From: Pseudomonas sp. ICMP22404
GTDB taxonomy: Bacteria > Pseudomonadota > Gammaproteobacteria > Pseudomonadales > Pseudomonadaceae
Reading direction: 5' to 3'
Length of the DNA: 64,000 nt
Assembly (NCBI RefSeq): GCF_006227205.1
Contig: NZ_VCNG01000006.1
Span: 124,001 to 188,000 of the forward strand
Shown here: positions 9,336 through 16,011 of the stretch, piece by piece
Position numbering within the stretch: position 1 is the first letter of the stretch
Layout: each line of letters begins with the position of its first letter
The notes under the pieces: generated by a model
Seen by the model: only the letters and a program-made list of their open reading frames with translations
Database searches by the model: none
What the model was told of the DNA's origin: nothing
Program-made: the position numbers and the translations under genes

Positions 9336-10043
9336 TTACGAAATCGGCCGCAGATAGACGCCGTTGCTCAGGTTCTGCTTGAGATGGTGGCTCGTGTCGT
9401 CAGCCAGCACTTCCGGCTGATCATTGATCAGCCCCTCAAGCACGCGTTGGACCACATCGTGCGGGGATGCCTTTGGAACGCCTTCGATGCCTCGTGTCAT
9501 GTCGGTGTCCACGAATGCGACGTGCACGCCCACCACCAATGTGCCCTGGGCGGCCAGGTGCAGGCGCAGGCCGTTGGTCAGCGACCAGGCGGCCGCTTTA
9601 CTGGCCGAATAGGTAACGGTGCCGGGGAGATTGACCCAGCTCAGGGCCGAGTGCATGTTGACGATGGCGCCGCCGCCGTTCGCTGCCAGGATCGGCGCAA
9701 AGGCCTGGCTGGTGGCCAGCGGGGCAATGGCATTGATCTCGAATTCATGGCGCAGGGTTTCCAGGCTGATGTTGCCTCGTTCCTGGCCTTCCATTCCGCT
9801 CACGCCTGCGTTGTTGATCAATAGCGTCAGGTCCGGCGCTTGAGCGACGGCCGCGGCGATGTCTTCGGGACGAGTGACGTCGAGTTTGATGGGGATCACG
9901 TTGGGTTGGGCGTCGATTGTCCCGGGGTCACGTGCTGCGGCGTAGACCTTGGCGGCACCGGCCGTCAGGAGTGCTTGCACGAAAGCCTTGCCCAAACCAC
10001 GGTTGGCGCCGGTTACCAGCGCCACGCTGCCTTTGATTTGCAT
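9336..10043 (-). CDS. Short-chain dehydrogenase/reductase
   Basis: A 235-aa classical SDR oxidoreductase. It has the NAD(P)-binding TGANRGLG motif at residues 10-17, LINNAG after strand 4, and the catalytic YSASK with an upstream Ser in NMHSALSW. The start at 10043 is chosen because GGAG precedes it and the Rossmann fold starts immediately (MQIKGSVALVTG). It lies 58 bases downstream of the MFS pump gene on the same strand, so the two are probably co-transcribed from the promoter controlled by the divergent TetR-MarR regulator. The substrate is unknown. Confidence 0.9.
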   Translation of the reverse strand: MQIKGSVALVTGANRGLGKAFVQALLTAGAAKVYAAARDPGTIDAQPNVIPIKLDVTRPEDIAAAVAQAPDLTLLINNAGVSGMEGQERGNISLETLRHEFEINAIAPLATSQAFAPILAANGGGAIVNMHSALSWVNLPGTVTYSASKAAAWSLTNGLRLHLAAQGTLVVGVHVAFVDTDMTRGIEGVPKASPHDVVQRVLEGLINDQPEVLADDTSHHLKQNLSNGVYLRPIS

Positions 10044-10101
10044 GTTGAATCTCCAGTTATTGACGAAAAGGAACAAAGCGGCGCACGGGCGCCTTGGCGG
10101 T

Positions 10102-11313
10102 TTATCTGGCGAGACTGCCTCGCAGAATGAACAGGACCAGCGCAATCATGCAGGCCACGGCCTGGATGCCGCCCAGGGCCGTGACCGGCGCAAAGGGCAA
10201 GACCGAGGCCAGCCAGGTGCTCAGCGCGGCAGCGCCCATGGAGATGAAGCCGAACAGTGCGGAGGCCATTCCGGCCTCTTTGCCGAAAGGCCCCATGGTG
10301 ATGGCGGTACCCAGCGGATTGGCGAGTCCCATGCCCCAGAGGAATGTCACCATCGAGAGGGCGTAGCGCCCAAGGCCTGGATCGGCAGGCCCCTCGAGAA
10401 GCAAGCCGCCGCCGGCCATGGCGCAGGCAATGCCCAGGAGGGTGACGATGCGGGGACCGTGGCGATGGGCGAGGCGGGGGGCCGCCATGCCGGCGCCGAA
10501 CACGACGAATACCGTGGCAGCGAAATACAAGCCAGTCTGCAATGACGTCAGGCCGATCCCTTTCATCAAGATGGCAGGTGCCGCGGCGAACGAGGCAAAC
10601 AGCCCGCTCATCAGGAGGCTCATTGAGACGGCTGGCAGGATGAACCGCTTATCCAGCGCCAACCGTCCATAGGCACGAATCACGCGCATGGCTGAGAGCG
10701 GCGCCCTGCGATCGGCTGGATGGGTTTCTCCCAGGCCACGAATGTAAAAGAGCGCGAGGACAACGGCGGCCAGTCCCACAAGGATGAAGATGGCGCGCCA
10801 TCCGAGTACGGCCGATAGCACGCTGCCCGCCAGGGGGGAAAAACCAGGCGCAGCGGCGGTGGCGATCATGGTCAGGGACAAGGCACGGGCAAGAGCTTCT
10901 CCCTCGAACAGATCCCGCGCAATAGCCCGCGACAACACCGAGGCTGCGCAGACGCCCAGCGCCTGGACGACGCGTCCGGCGATCAGCACGTCAAGATCGG
11001 TGGCAAGCCCCCCGATAACGGTGCCGACCACGAATACCAGCAGTCCGCCTAGCACCAGTTTCTGGCGTCCATAGCGATCGGCCAATGGCCCGACGATGAG
11101 CTGGCCCAAGGCGAACGTGATGAAGAAGCTCGACAGCGTCAGGCCCAGTTCCCGCGCACTCACACCGAGGTCTTCACCAATGATCGGAAATGCCGGGAGA
11201 ATGATGTTCGTGGAAAGTATGCCGATGGCCGCCAGGCCTGCCAGCAGGGCCACAATTCGTCCGGTCAGCGGCCTCAGGGTCTGTGTAGCCTCATTCGCGA
11301 GAGCGGTCGTCAT
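10102..11313 (-). CDS. Bcr/CflA-type MFS drug efflux transporter
   Basis: A 403-aa, 12-segment inner-membrane MFS antiporter. The first segment carries NIILPAFPIIGEDLGVS, the loop 2-3 motif A is GPLADRYGRQKLVLGG, and motif C-like glycines occur in segment 5 (AAPGFSPLAGSVL). This is the DHA1/Bcr-CflA pattern of multidrug export. The start is the ATG at 11313, where the soluble N-terminus MTTALANEATQTLRPLTG precedes the first helix; the frame stays open further upstream into the promoter. It is divergent from the TetR-MarR gene, a common arrangement for a pump and its repressor. Confidence 0.9.
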   Translation of the reverse strand: MTTALANEATQTLRPLTGRIVALLAGLAAIGILSTNIILPAFPIIGEDLGVSARELGLTLSSFFITFALGQLIVGPLADRYGRQKLVLGGLLVFVVGTVIGGLATDLDVLIAGRVVQALGVCAASVLSRAIARDLFEGEALARALSLTMIATAAAPGFSPLAGSVLSAVLGWRAIFILVGLAAVVLALFYIRGLGETHPADRRAPLSAMRVIRAYGRLALDKRFILPAVSMSLLMSGLFASFAAAPAILMKGIGLTSLQTGLYFAATVFVVFGAGMAAPRLAHRHGPRIVTLLGIACAMAGGGLLLEGPADPGLGRYALSMVTFLWGMGLANPLGTAITMGPFGKEAGMASALFGFISMGAAALSTWLASVLPFAPVTALGGIQAVACMIALVLFILRGSLAR

Positions 11314-11387
11314 GGCGTAGCACTCTTTCAGGTGGGTTGTGGCAGATCGGTCGTGGATGAAAAGCTGATCGATATTTTTGTCGTAAT

Positions 11388-11433
11388 ATATGATGCTTGT
11401 CATATTTATCGCCGAGCATGATAATCATCATGC
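11388..11433. promoter_or_regulatory. Two operator-like palindromes in the pump/regulator divergent promoter
   Basis: Two inverted repeats lie side by side in the 151-bp divergent gap: ATATGA-N6-TCATAT at 11388-11405 and GCATGAT-AATC-ATCATGC at 11416-11433. Both are perfect in their arms. They are natural candidates for binding by the adjacent TetR-type regulator. Which one is used cannot be told from sequence. Confidence 0.6.
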
Positions 11434-11464
11434 AATTCGTCAAGCCAAACATTCAGGATTTGCC

Positions 11465-12595
11465 ATGAGATATCCCCCAGGCCTGACCGCAGAGCGCTAC
11501 CAGACAATCCTGGAAGAGGCCTCCCGACTTTTTCGCGCCAAGGGGATCGCCGGGGCAAGCATTGCTGAGGTGATGAAGGCTTCAGGCCTCACCCATGGTG
11601 CCTTCTATGCGCATTTCGATTCCAAGGATGCGCTGGCTTGCGCCAGTCTCGAACGTGCGATGGACCAGTTGGCGCTCAAGGTCGAGGAAACCATCGCAGG
11701 CAGTGTTGCTCCGAAGGAGGCGGTCCTGGCCTTGTACCTCAGTGAGCGGCACCGTGATCATCCGGAAGCAGGCTGTGCAATGCCTGCGCTGGCTGTCGAG
11801 GTGGCGCGCGAGCCGGGGATGCGGCGCGCCTTCACCCGTCGGGTTGCCGGGATGATTGCCTCTTTCAGGTCCCGTCTGCCCTGGCAGCGTGGCCGCTCTC
11901 GTGAAGATCAGGCCATCAGCTTCCTCGCTACGATGGTGGGAGCAATGGTGCTGGCCCGGGCAGTCGACGATCAGTCATTGTCCGACCGGATCCTGCGTGC
12001 GGCACGGGAGCAGTTACTCGACGCCGACAGGGAGTACGGGAGCGCAGGGCGGGAGGAGGCGGCAATGTCCGTATCACCGGACGCGGCTGGAGCGCTTCGA
12101 CCGCAGTCGCTATTGTCTAGCGTGCTAGATAATAACGCGCTACAGGACGCGGTGCCTGAGAATCAGTTGTCCTTTGCCTTGTACAGTGCTTCCAATCGCA
12201 TGATTCGCCTGCACAAGCCCTTGCTGGATCCGCTGGGGCTGACGTTCCCGCAGTACCTGGTCATGCTGGAACTGTTCCATGATGCGCCCAGGAGTGTCGG
12301 TGAGCTGGGGGCCAGGCTCGCGATGGATACCGGGACGATCACGCCCTTGCTCAAGCGTCTGGAGGCGTCGGGCAAGGTGACTCGGACCCGCGACCGGGAG
12401 GATGAGCGTCGGGTACTGGTTGCCCTGACCGATGCCGGAGAAGCGCTGCGCGAGGCGCTCTGGGCGGTCACCGACAAGATTGGAACGACCTGCCAGGTCC
12501 CTGGCGAACGCCAGGAAGCACTTCGCGATACGTTGGGTGCGTTCGCGCGGCCCATTTGCGGTGACGGTGTCTCTGGCGATCAGGATGTTGGCTGA
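11465..12595 (+). CDS. TetR-MarR fusion transcriptional regulator
   Basis: A single 376-aa open frame that joins two complete regulator types. Residues 1-190 are TetR/AcrR-like, with the helix-turn-helix IAEVMKASGLTHGAFYAHF and a YcdC/NemR-like core. Residues 215-376 are MarR-like, of the OhrR branch: ENQLSFALYSASNRMIRLHKPLLDPLG, FPQYLVMLEL, MDTGTITPLLKRLEASG, and the wing RDREDERRV. OhrR's redox cysteine (LCFALYSAS) is Ser here, so peroxide sensing by that Cys is unlikely. A strong internal ribosome site (GGGAGGAGG, 12051-12059) precedes an in-frame ATG at 12065 (M201). The MarR half could therefore also be made alone. It is divergent from the pump it probably regulates. Confidence 0.8.
   Translation: MRYPPGLTAERYQTILEEASRLFRAKGIAGASIAEVMKASGLTHGAFYAHFDSKDALACASLERAMDQLALKVEETIAGSVAPKEAVLALYLSERHRDHPEAGCAMPALAVEVAREPGMRRAFTRRVAGMIASFRSRLPWQRGRSREDQAISFLATMVGAMVLARAVDDQSLSDRILRAAREQLLDADREYGSAGREEAAMSVSPDAAGALRPQSLLSSVLDNNALQDAVPENQLSFALYSASNRMIRLHKPLLDPLGLTFPQYLVMLELFHDAPRSVGELGARLAMDTGTITPLLKRLEASGKVTRTRDREDERRVLVALTDAGEALREALWAVTDKIGTTCQVPGERQEALRDTLGAFARPICGDGVSGDQDVG
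12111..12134. promoter_or_regulatory. MarR-operator-like palindrome inside the fusion gene
   Basis: TATTGTCTAGC-GT-GCTAGATAATA is an 11-bp inverted repeat with one mismatch, at the junction between the TetR and MarR halves. It is A+T-richer than its surroundings and has the form of an operator for a MarR-family dimer. It suggests that the MarR part once had, or still has, its own autoregulated promoter here. Confidence 0.55.
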
Positions 12596-12603
12596 CACAC
12601 CGC

Positions 12604-12627
12604 TTTCGCGAGCAGGCTCGCTTCCAC
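12604..12627. repeat. Single REP half-element
   Basis: One REP arm (TCGCGAGCAGGCTCGCTTCCAC, slightly diverged) without an inverted partner nearby. It lies just after the TetR-MarR stop codon. Confidence 0.7.
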
Positions 12628-12658
12628 AGGCGATTTGAGACGGATGAACGATTCACCA

Positions 12659-12687
12659 TTGACTTGCCAGCAGCGCCCGGCTAATTT
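12659..12687 (+). promoter_or_regulatory. Candidate sigma-70 promoter of the ilvA leader
   Basis: TTGACT (12659-12664), a 17-bp spacer and TAATTT (12682-12687). The -35 matches five of six consensus bases; the -10 is weaker but keeps TA...T. The expected start of transcription is at about 12693-12695, on or next to the leader peptide ATG. The leader mRNA could therefore be leaderless, which would explain the missing ribosome site. Confidence 0.5.
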
Positions 12688-12693
12688 CCAGCC

Positions 12694-12759
12694 ATGACTT
12701 CTACCGTACTGCGCAGCCAGCCAAGCATTATTACCGCCATTCCTTATTTGGCGGGCTAG
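12694..12759 (+). CDS. Candidate leader peptide of the ilvA attenuator
   Basis: A 21-codon frame, ATG to TAG, whose product contains PSIITAIPYLAG. Ile (three ATT) and Thr (three codons) are prominent, with a run ATT ATT ACC GCC ATT at 12727-12741. Its last codons form the GGCGGG segment that can pair either upstream or downstream, as in amino-acid operon leaders. No Shine-Dalgarno precedes it. The case for translation rests on the promoter position and on the competing hairpins. Confidence 0.5.
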   Translation: MTSTVLRSQPSIITAIPYLAG

Positions 12760-12803
12760 CTGACGGCAGCACCCAACCCGCCCTTGAGGCGGGTTTTTTC
12801 TTT
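12734..12803 (+). promoter_or_regulatory. Transcription attenuator upstream of ilvA
   Basis: Four mutually exclusive segments are visible. Segment 1 is CCGCC (12734-12738, inside the leader's Thr-Ala codons). Segment 2 is GGCGGG (12750-12755, the leader's last codons). Segment 3 is ACCCGCC (12776-12782) and segment 4 is GGCGGGT (12788-12794), followed by T6. Segments 1:2 can form a pause hairpin, 2:3 an antiterminator and 3:4 the terminator. A ribosome stalled at the Ile/Thr codons would cover segment 1 and favour 2:3, allowing read-through into ilvA. This is the trp/ilv attenuation logic, inferred here from sequence only. Confidence 0.6.
12775..12803 (+). terminator. Rho-independent terminator of the ilvA attenuator
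   Basis: Stem AACCCGCC/GGCGGGTT with loop CTTGA, then TTTTTTCTTT. It is a strong intrinsic terminator placed 37 bases before the ilvA start. It could also end transcripts from the TetR-MarR gene. Confidence 0.85.
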
Positions 12804-12839
12804 CTGTCTCCTGGGCCCGATTCAAACCAGGAGACCGCC

Positions 12840-13847
12840 ATGACCGCTTCCCGCCCCGAGCAAACGTTGCTGGAGCAATACGTTAAGAAGATCCTCGCCG
12901 CGCCGGTGTACGAACTGGCCGTGCACACGCCGCTGCAAGCGGCGCCTGCGTTGTCCGAAACCCTGGGAAATCGGATCCTGCTCAAGCGTGAAGACCTGCA
13001 ACCGACGTTTTCTTTCAAGATCCGGGGCGCCTACAACAAACTCGTGCAATTGACACCGGAGCAGAGGGCCCGTGGCGTCATCACCGCTTCGGCTGGTAAC
13101 CATGCCCAGGGCGTTGCATTGGCGGCACGGGAGCTGGGGATCTCGGCCTGTATTGTCATGCCCGTGACCACGCCGCAGTTGAAAGTGCTGGGCGTCCGTC
13201 ACCGGGGCGCCGAGGCGCTGCTGCATGGCGAGAGTTTTCCGTTTGCCCTGGAACATGCGCTGGATCTGGCCCGGCAGACCGGTAGAGAGTTCGTTTCACC
13301 GTTCGATGACCCGGATGTCATTGCCGGACAAGGCACGGTTGCCATGGAAATACTGCGCCAGCACGCCGGTGCGCTGGACGCCATCTTCGTCCCGGTTGGC
13401 GGTGGGGGATTGATTGCCGGGGTTGCGGCCTACGTTAAATACCTGCGTCCGGACGTTCGCATCATCGGTGTGGAATCCCAGCATTCCGCTTGCCTGCAGG
13501 CGGCGCTGGCCGCCGGAGAGCGCGTCATCCTGCCGACCGTGGGCACCTTCGCCGACGGTGTCGCCGTGGCGCAGATCGGTGCCCACGGCTTCGATATCTG
13601 CCGCTTTTGCGTCGACGAGGTGGTGACCGTCAGTGACGACCAACTGTGCGCGGCGATCAAGGACATCTATGACGATACCCGTTCCATCACCGAGCCCTCC
13701 GGTGCCCTGGCCGTGGCGGGCATCAAACAGTACGTCGCTCGCACCGGTGCCCGTGGCCAGACGTTGATCGCCATCGACTCGGGGGCCAACATCAACTTTG
13801 ACAGTTTGCGCCATGTGGCGGAGCGCGCCGGCGTCGAAGCGGTGTGA
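12840..13847 (+). CDS. ilvA: Threonine dehydratase, catalytic domain only
   Basis: A 335-aa PLP-dependent enzyme that deaminates threonine to 2-oxobutanoate, the first step to isoleucine. The PLP lysine is in FSFKIRGAYN (K60). The substrate loop is SAGNHAQG, the phosphate-binding loop GGGGLIAG, and the pyridine-contacting Ser is in IAIDSGANINF. Biosynthetic IlvA is usually about 500 aa, with two C-terminal ACT-like domains for isoleucine feedback. This protein stops right after the catalytic domain (FDSLRHVAERAGVEAV), and the downstream DNA has no remnant of the regulatory part. It is the length of short TdcB-like enzymes but resembles the IlvA catalytic core. An attenuator precedes it. Confidence 0.9.
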   Translation: MTASRPEQTLLEQYVKKILAAPVYELAVHTPLQAAPALSETLGNRILLKREDLQPTFSFKIRGAYNKLVQLTPEQRARGVITASAGNHAQGVALAARELGISACIVMPVTTPQLKVLGVRHRGAEALLHGESFPFALEHALDLARQTGREFVSPFDDPDVIAGQGTVAMEILRQHAGALDAIFVPVGGGGLIAGVAAYVKYLRPDVRIIGVESQHSACLQAALAAGERVILPTVGTFADGVAVAQIGAHGFDICRFCVDEVVTVSDDQLCAAIKDIYDDTRSITEPSGALAVAGIKQYVARTGARGQTLIAIDSGANINFDSLRHVAERAGVEAV

Positions 13848-14234
13848 CCCACGACCTGTCATCGCTTTTTTCAACTACCCGACGGATGCCCGGCTCCGCT
13901 TTAGCAAATTGGGTCTACTCTAGCTTTCGACAGCAATAAAGTGATTGCACTCTGTATGCAGTTTGCAAGAAGGAAATCGCTGTTTACTTGCATTTTGCAC
14001 GAGCCTGCCGGCGCACCGGTACGCTAAATGGTTGATTTATATCAAACCAGAATGTGGCAAATGCAGGCATATTTTTTGCGGGATGGTTCAAGAGTTCGCT
14101 TCCCGAACTCATTGATCAGAACGCCAAGAAATGAACATACGGCACGGTATTCGTAGTTCAGTCCGCAGGGAAGAAACGGACGAAATACTGTCGTTGTAAA
14201 CATAAATTGGCCGCCTCAACAGGAGAGAGTTGCC
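13848..14234. other. Intergenic region carrying the DUF1652 gene promoter and a structured leader
   Basis: No gene is visible. The stretch is A+T-richer than its flanks. It holds a perfect ANR/FNR box at 14032-14045 and a hairpin GAGTTCG-CTTCC-CGAACTC just after the predicted transcription start. A second hairpin is GTCCGCAGGGAAGAAACGGAC. The untranslated leader would be about 150 nt long, so it may be regulatory. Confidence 0.55.
14032..14045 (+). promoter_or_regulatory. Perfect ANR/FNR box with class II spacing
   Basis: TTGAT-TTAT-ATCAA matches the ANR/FNR/DNR consensus TTGAT-N4-ATCAA exactly. A -10-like TATTTT lies at 14070-14075. A start at about 14080 would put the box near -41.5, the usual activating position. 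This predicts oxygen-limited expression of the downstream DUF1652 gene. Confidence 0.7.
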
Positions 14235-14516
14235 ATGTTTTTATCTGCCCTCGAAATGCGCAATATCATTGAAAGCAGTTTGCTGCCCAAGCGTTCGCAA
14301 TGCACTTTGTCACCCGACTTGACGATGACGATCAAGATTTTCGACGATCATGAAACCGATCGCGTAGCCTTGATCAAGTCCAACATCGATGCCAACAAAC
14401 TCACGGGCTGTCGGGCGATCAACGACCTGATTGCCGAGTTGCGCACCGAACTCGACCACAACCACGGCAGCGGGAACTACTTTCATCAACACCACCACCG
14501 TATGACCGGGCGCTGA
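14235..14516 (+). CDS. DUF1652 family small protein
   Basis: A 93-aa cytoplasmic protein, start supported by AGGAGAG six bases before the ATG. It matches the Pseudomonas DUF1652 pattern: LEMRNIIESSLLPKRSQCTLSPDLTMT, then FDDHETDRVALIKSNIDANKL, then RAINDLIAELRTEL. The C-terminus is His-rich (DHNHGSGNYFHQHHHRM), which may bind metal or may be incidental. The family has no assigned function. The ANR box upstream links it to low oxygen. Confidence 0.85.
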   Translation: MFLSALEMRNIIESSLLPKRSQCTLSPDLTMTIKIFDDHETDRVALIKSNIDANKLTGCRAINDLIAELRTELDHNHGSGNYFHQHHHRMTGR

Positions 14517-14598
14517 TCGCGACCTTGTCTTGGTCATCTGACGCCTGGGTCCGGCCAATAACCGAACCCGGCGTCCAGTTGCAGTGTGAAGATGCCAC

Positions 14599-14862
14599 TC
14601 AGTCTCCCTTCGTACAGGCATCCGCCAGTTTGCGATAGGAAACATCCCGGGTTTCTCCCATCTTGTCGATATACACCATTTGTGCGGTGATCACTTCGCA
14701 ATAAGGTGTGGACGGTTCCGTCAGTGACAGCACCTTCTTGATCTCCAATGGCATGCCATAGCGATAAGGCATGGGCTGTGAGGTATTGTCGGCCTGAGCC
14801 AGACCGGTGATGCCGGCCAAGCCCAACAAGGACGCGGCGGCGAGTAACGCAGAAGTGTTCAT
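14599..14862 (-). CDS. DUF2790 family secreted small protein
   Basis: An 87-aa protein with a signal peptide (MNTSALLAAASLLGLAGITGLAQA) and a mature part of about 63 residues. It carries the DUF2790 signature: YRYGMPLEIKKVLSL, CEVITAQMVYIDKMGETRDVSYRKLADAC, with two cysteines that could form a disulphide in the periplasm. The start at 14862 is placed where the signal peptide begins. These proteins are frequent in Pseudomonas, often near stress or metal genes; function is unknown. It is convergent with the DUF1652 gene. Confidence 0.82.
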   Translation of the reverse strand: MNTSALLAAASLLGLAGITGLAQADNTSQPMPYRYGMPLEIKKVLSLTEPSTPYCEVITAQMVYIDKMGETRDVSYRKLADACTKGD

Positions 14863-14984
14863 GATCGGAATTCCGCAGCAGAGGGCCTCGACCTGATGCC
14901 CTGGCATCGAGGTCTGCCGCGCGGGGCCTTTGCGGGGAGGGCGCGGTCCGGGCCAGTGTCGGAGCGCAGGATTAAAAGGGGGTT

Positions 14985-15002
14985 AAGCCAGGTGCCTGGC
15001 TT
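14985..15002 (-). terminator. Hairpin downstream of the mtl operon
   Basis: AAGCCAGG and CCTGGCTT form a short stem about 60 bases beyond the mtlZ stop. The T tract on the minus strand is poor, so this is a probable rather than certain terminator. Confidence 0.45.
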
Positions 15003-15060
15003 TTGATGCTCCCAGGCTGCCGCAATGTTTGAACGAAGCGGCAGTCGCTGGGGCGAGTTG

Positions 15061-15999
15061 TCAGTACAACTGCTGGCGATAGGGCAGGTCTGGCCCGGTC
15101 TTGCCGCAGGTCAGTGCGGCTGCACGCATGGCAAAGTCGAGCATGGCGCTGATCTGATCCCGGGTCAGCGTCAGTAGACCCTCGACTGAATCCAGTTGCT
15201 GTTCGATCAACCAGGTAATCAATGCGGCCTGGAAGGTATCCCCTGCGCCTACGGTGTCGGCGATTGTCACCGAGCAGGCCGGCATCGACCATGTTCCATG
15301 GCGACGGCTGAACACGGTTGCGCCCTGGCCGCCACGGGTCAGGAATACCAATTGGCAACGATGTTCCAGCCAGCCCTCGATCACCACCTGAGGATCCCGT
15401 TCGGGATAGAGCAGGCTCAAGTCTTCGTCGCTGACCTTGATCAGGTCGGCGTACTCCACCAGCGTCGCAATCCGTGAGCGCCACAGCTCGATGTCCGGCT
15501 GCGGGTTGAGTCGCACGTTCGGGTCCAGGCTGATCAGGCGCTTGCCGCTCTCCCGCTGCGCCAGCGCCAACAGGGTATCGCCAATCGGTTGCACCACCAG
15601 GCAAAACGAGCCGAAATGCAGGCCACTCACTTCAGGCCCCAGTTCGGGCAAGTGTTGCAGGCCCAGCTGTCGATCCGCGCAGCCTTCACCGCGAAAACTG
15701 TAGTGGGGCGAGCCGTTTGCCCCCACGGCGACCATCGCCAGGGTGGTCGGTGCGTCGAAGTCCCGCAGGTATTTTGCGCTGACACCTTCGTTGAGCAGGA
15801 CCTGCTGCAAGCGCCGACCCAGGAAGTCGGTGGACAGCCCGGCAAACAGCGCCGATTCCACCCCCAAGCGACGCAGCCCTACCGCCACGTTGAACGGCGA
15901 ACCGCCGGCGATGGCCTTGAAATTAACCTGCGAGGCCGGGCCGCCGCTTTCTTGATCACTGAAGAAATCAAACAGTGCTTCACCACACACCAGATACAT
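15061..15999 (-). CDS. mtlZ: Fructokinase MtlZ (PfkB family)
   Basis: A 312-aa ribokinase-fold sugar kinase. The N-terminal PfkB signature region is GGSPFNVAVGLRRLG, and the C-terminal signature DTVGAGDTFQAALITWL carries the catalytic Asp. In Pseudomonas polyol operons MtlZ phosphorylates the fructose made from mannitol by MtlD. It is the last gene of mtlEFGKDYZ, 12 bases after mtlY, and a hairpin follows. Position and family together support the name. Confidence 0.93.
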   Translation of the reverse strand: MYLVCGEALFDFFSDQESGGPASQVNFKAIAGGSPFNVAVGLRRLGVESALFAGLSTDFLGRRLQQVLLNEGVSAKYLRDFDAPTTLAMVAVGANGSPHYSFRGEGCADRQLGLQHLPELGPEVSGLHFGSFCLVVQPIGDTLLALAQRESGKRLISLDPNVRLNPQPDIELWRSRIATLVEYADLIKVSDEDLSLLYPERDPQVVIEGWLEHRCQLVFLTRGGQGATVFSRRHGTWSMPACSVTIADTVGAGDTFQAALITWLIEQQLDSVEGLLTLTRDQISAMLDFAMRAAALTCGKTGPDLPYRQQLY

Positions 16000-16011
16000 G
16001 GATGTCTGCTC

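Noticed and set aside
12065..12595. Peroxide sensor OhrR identity for the MarR half
   Set aside because: The conserved reactive Cys of OhrR is Ser here (ENQLSFALYSAS) and no ohr gene is adjacent.
14052..14076. Sigma-54 promoter (TGGCA ... TTGC)
   Set aside because: The spacing between the GG and GC elements is far from the required 10 bases.
14540..14575. Terminator of the DUF1652 gene
   Set aside because: An imperfect stem can be drawn, but it has mismatches and no T tract, so it was not annotated.
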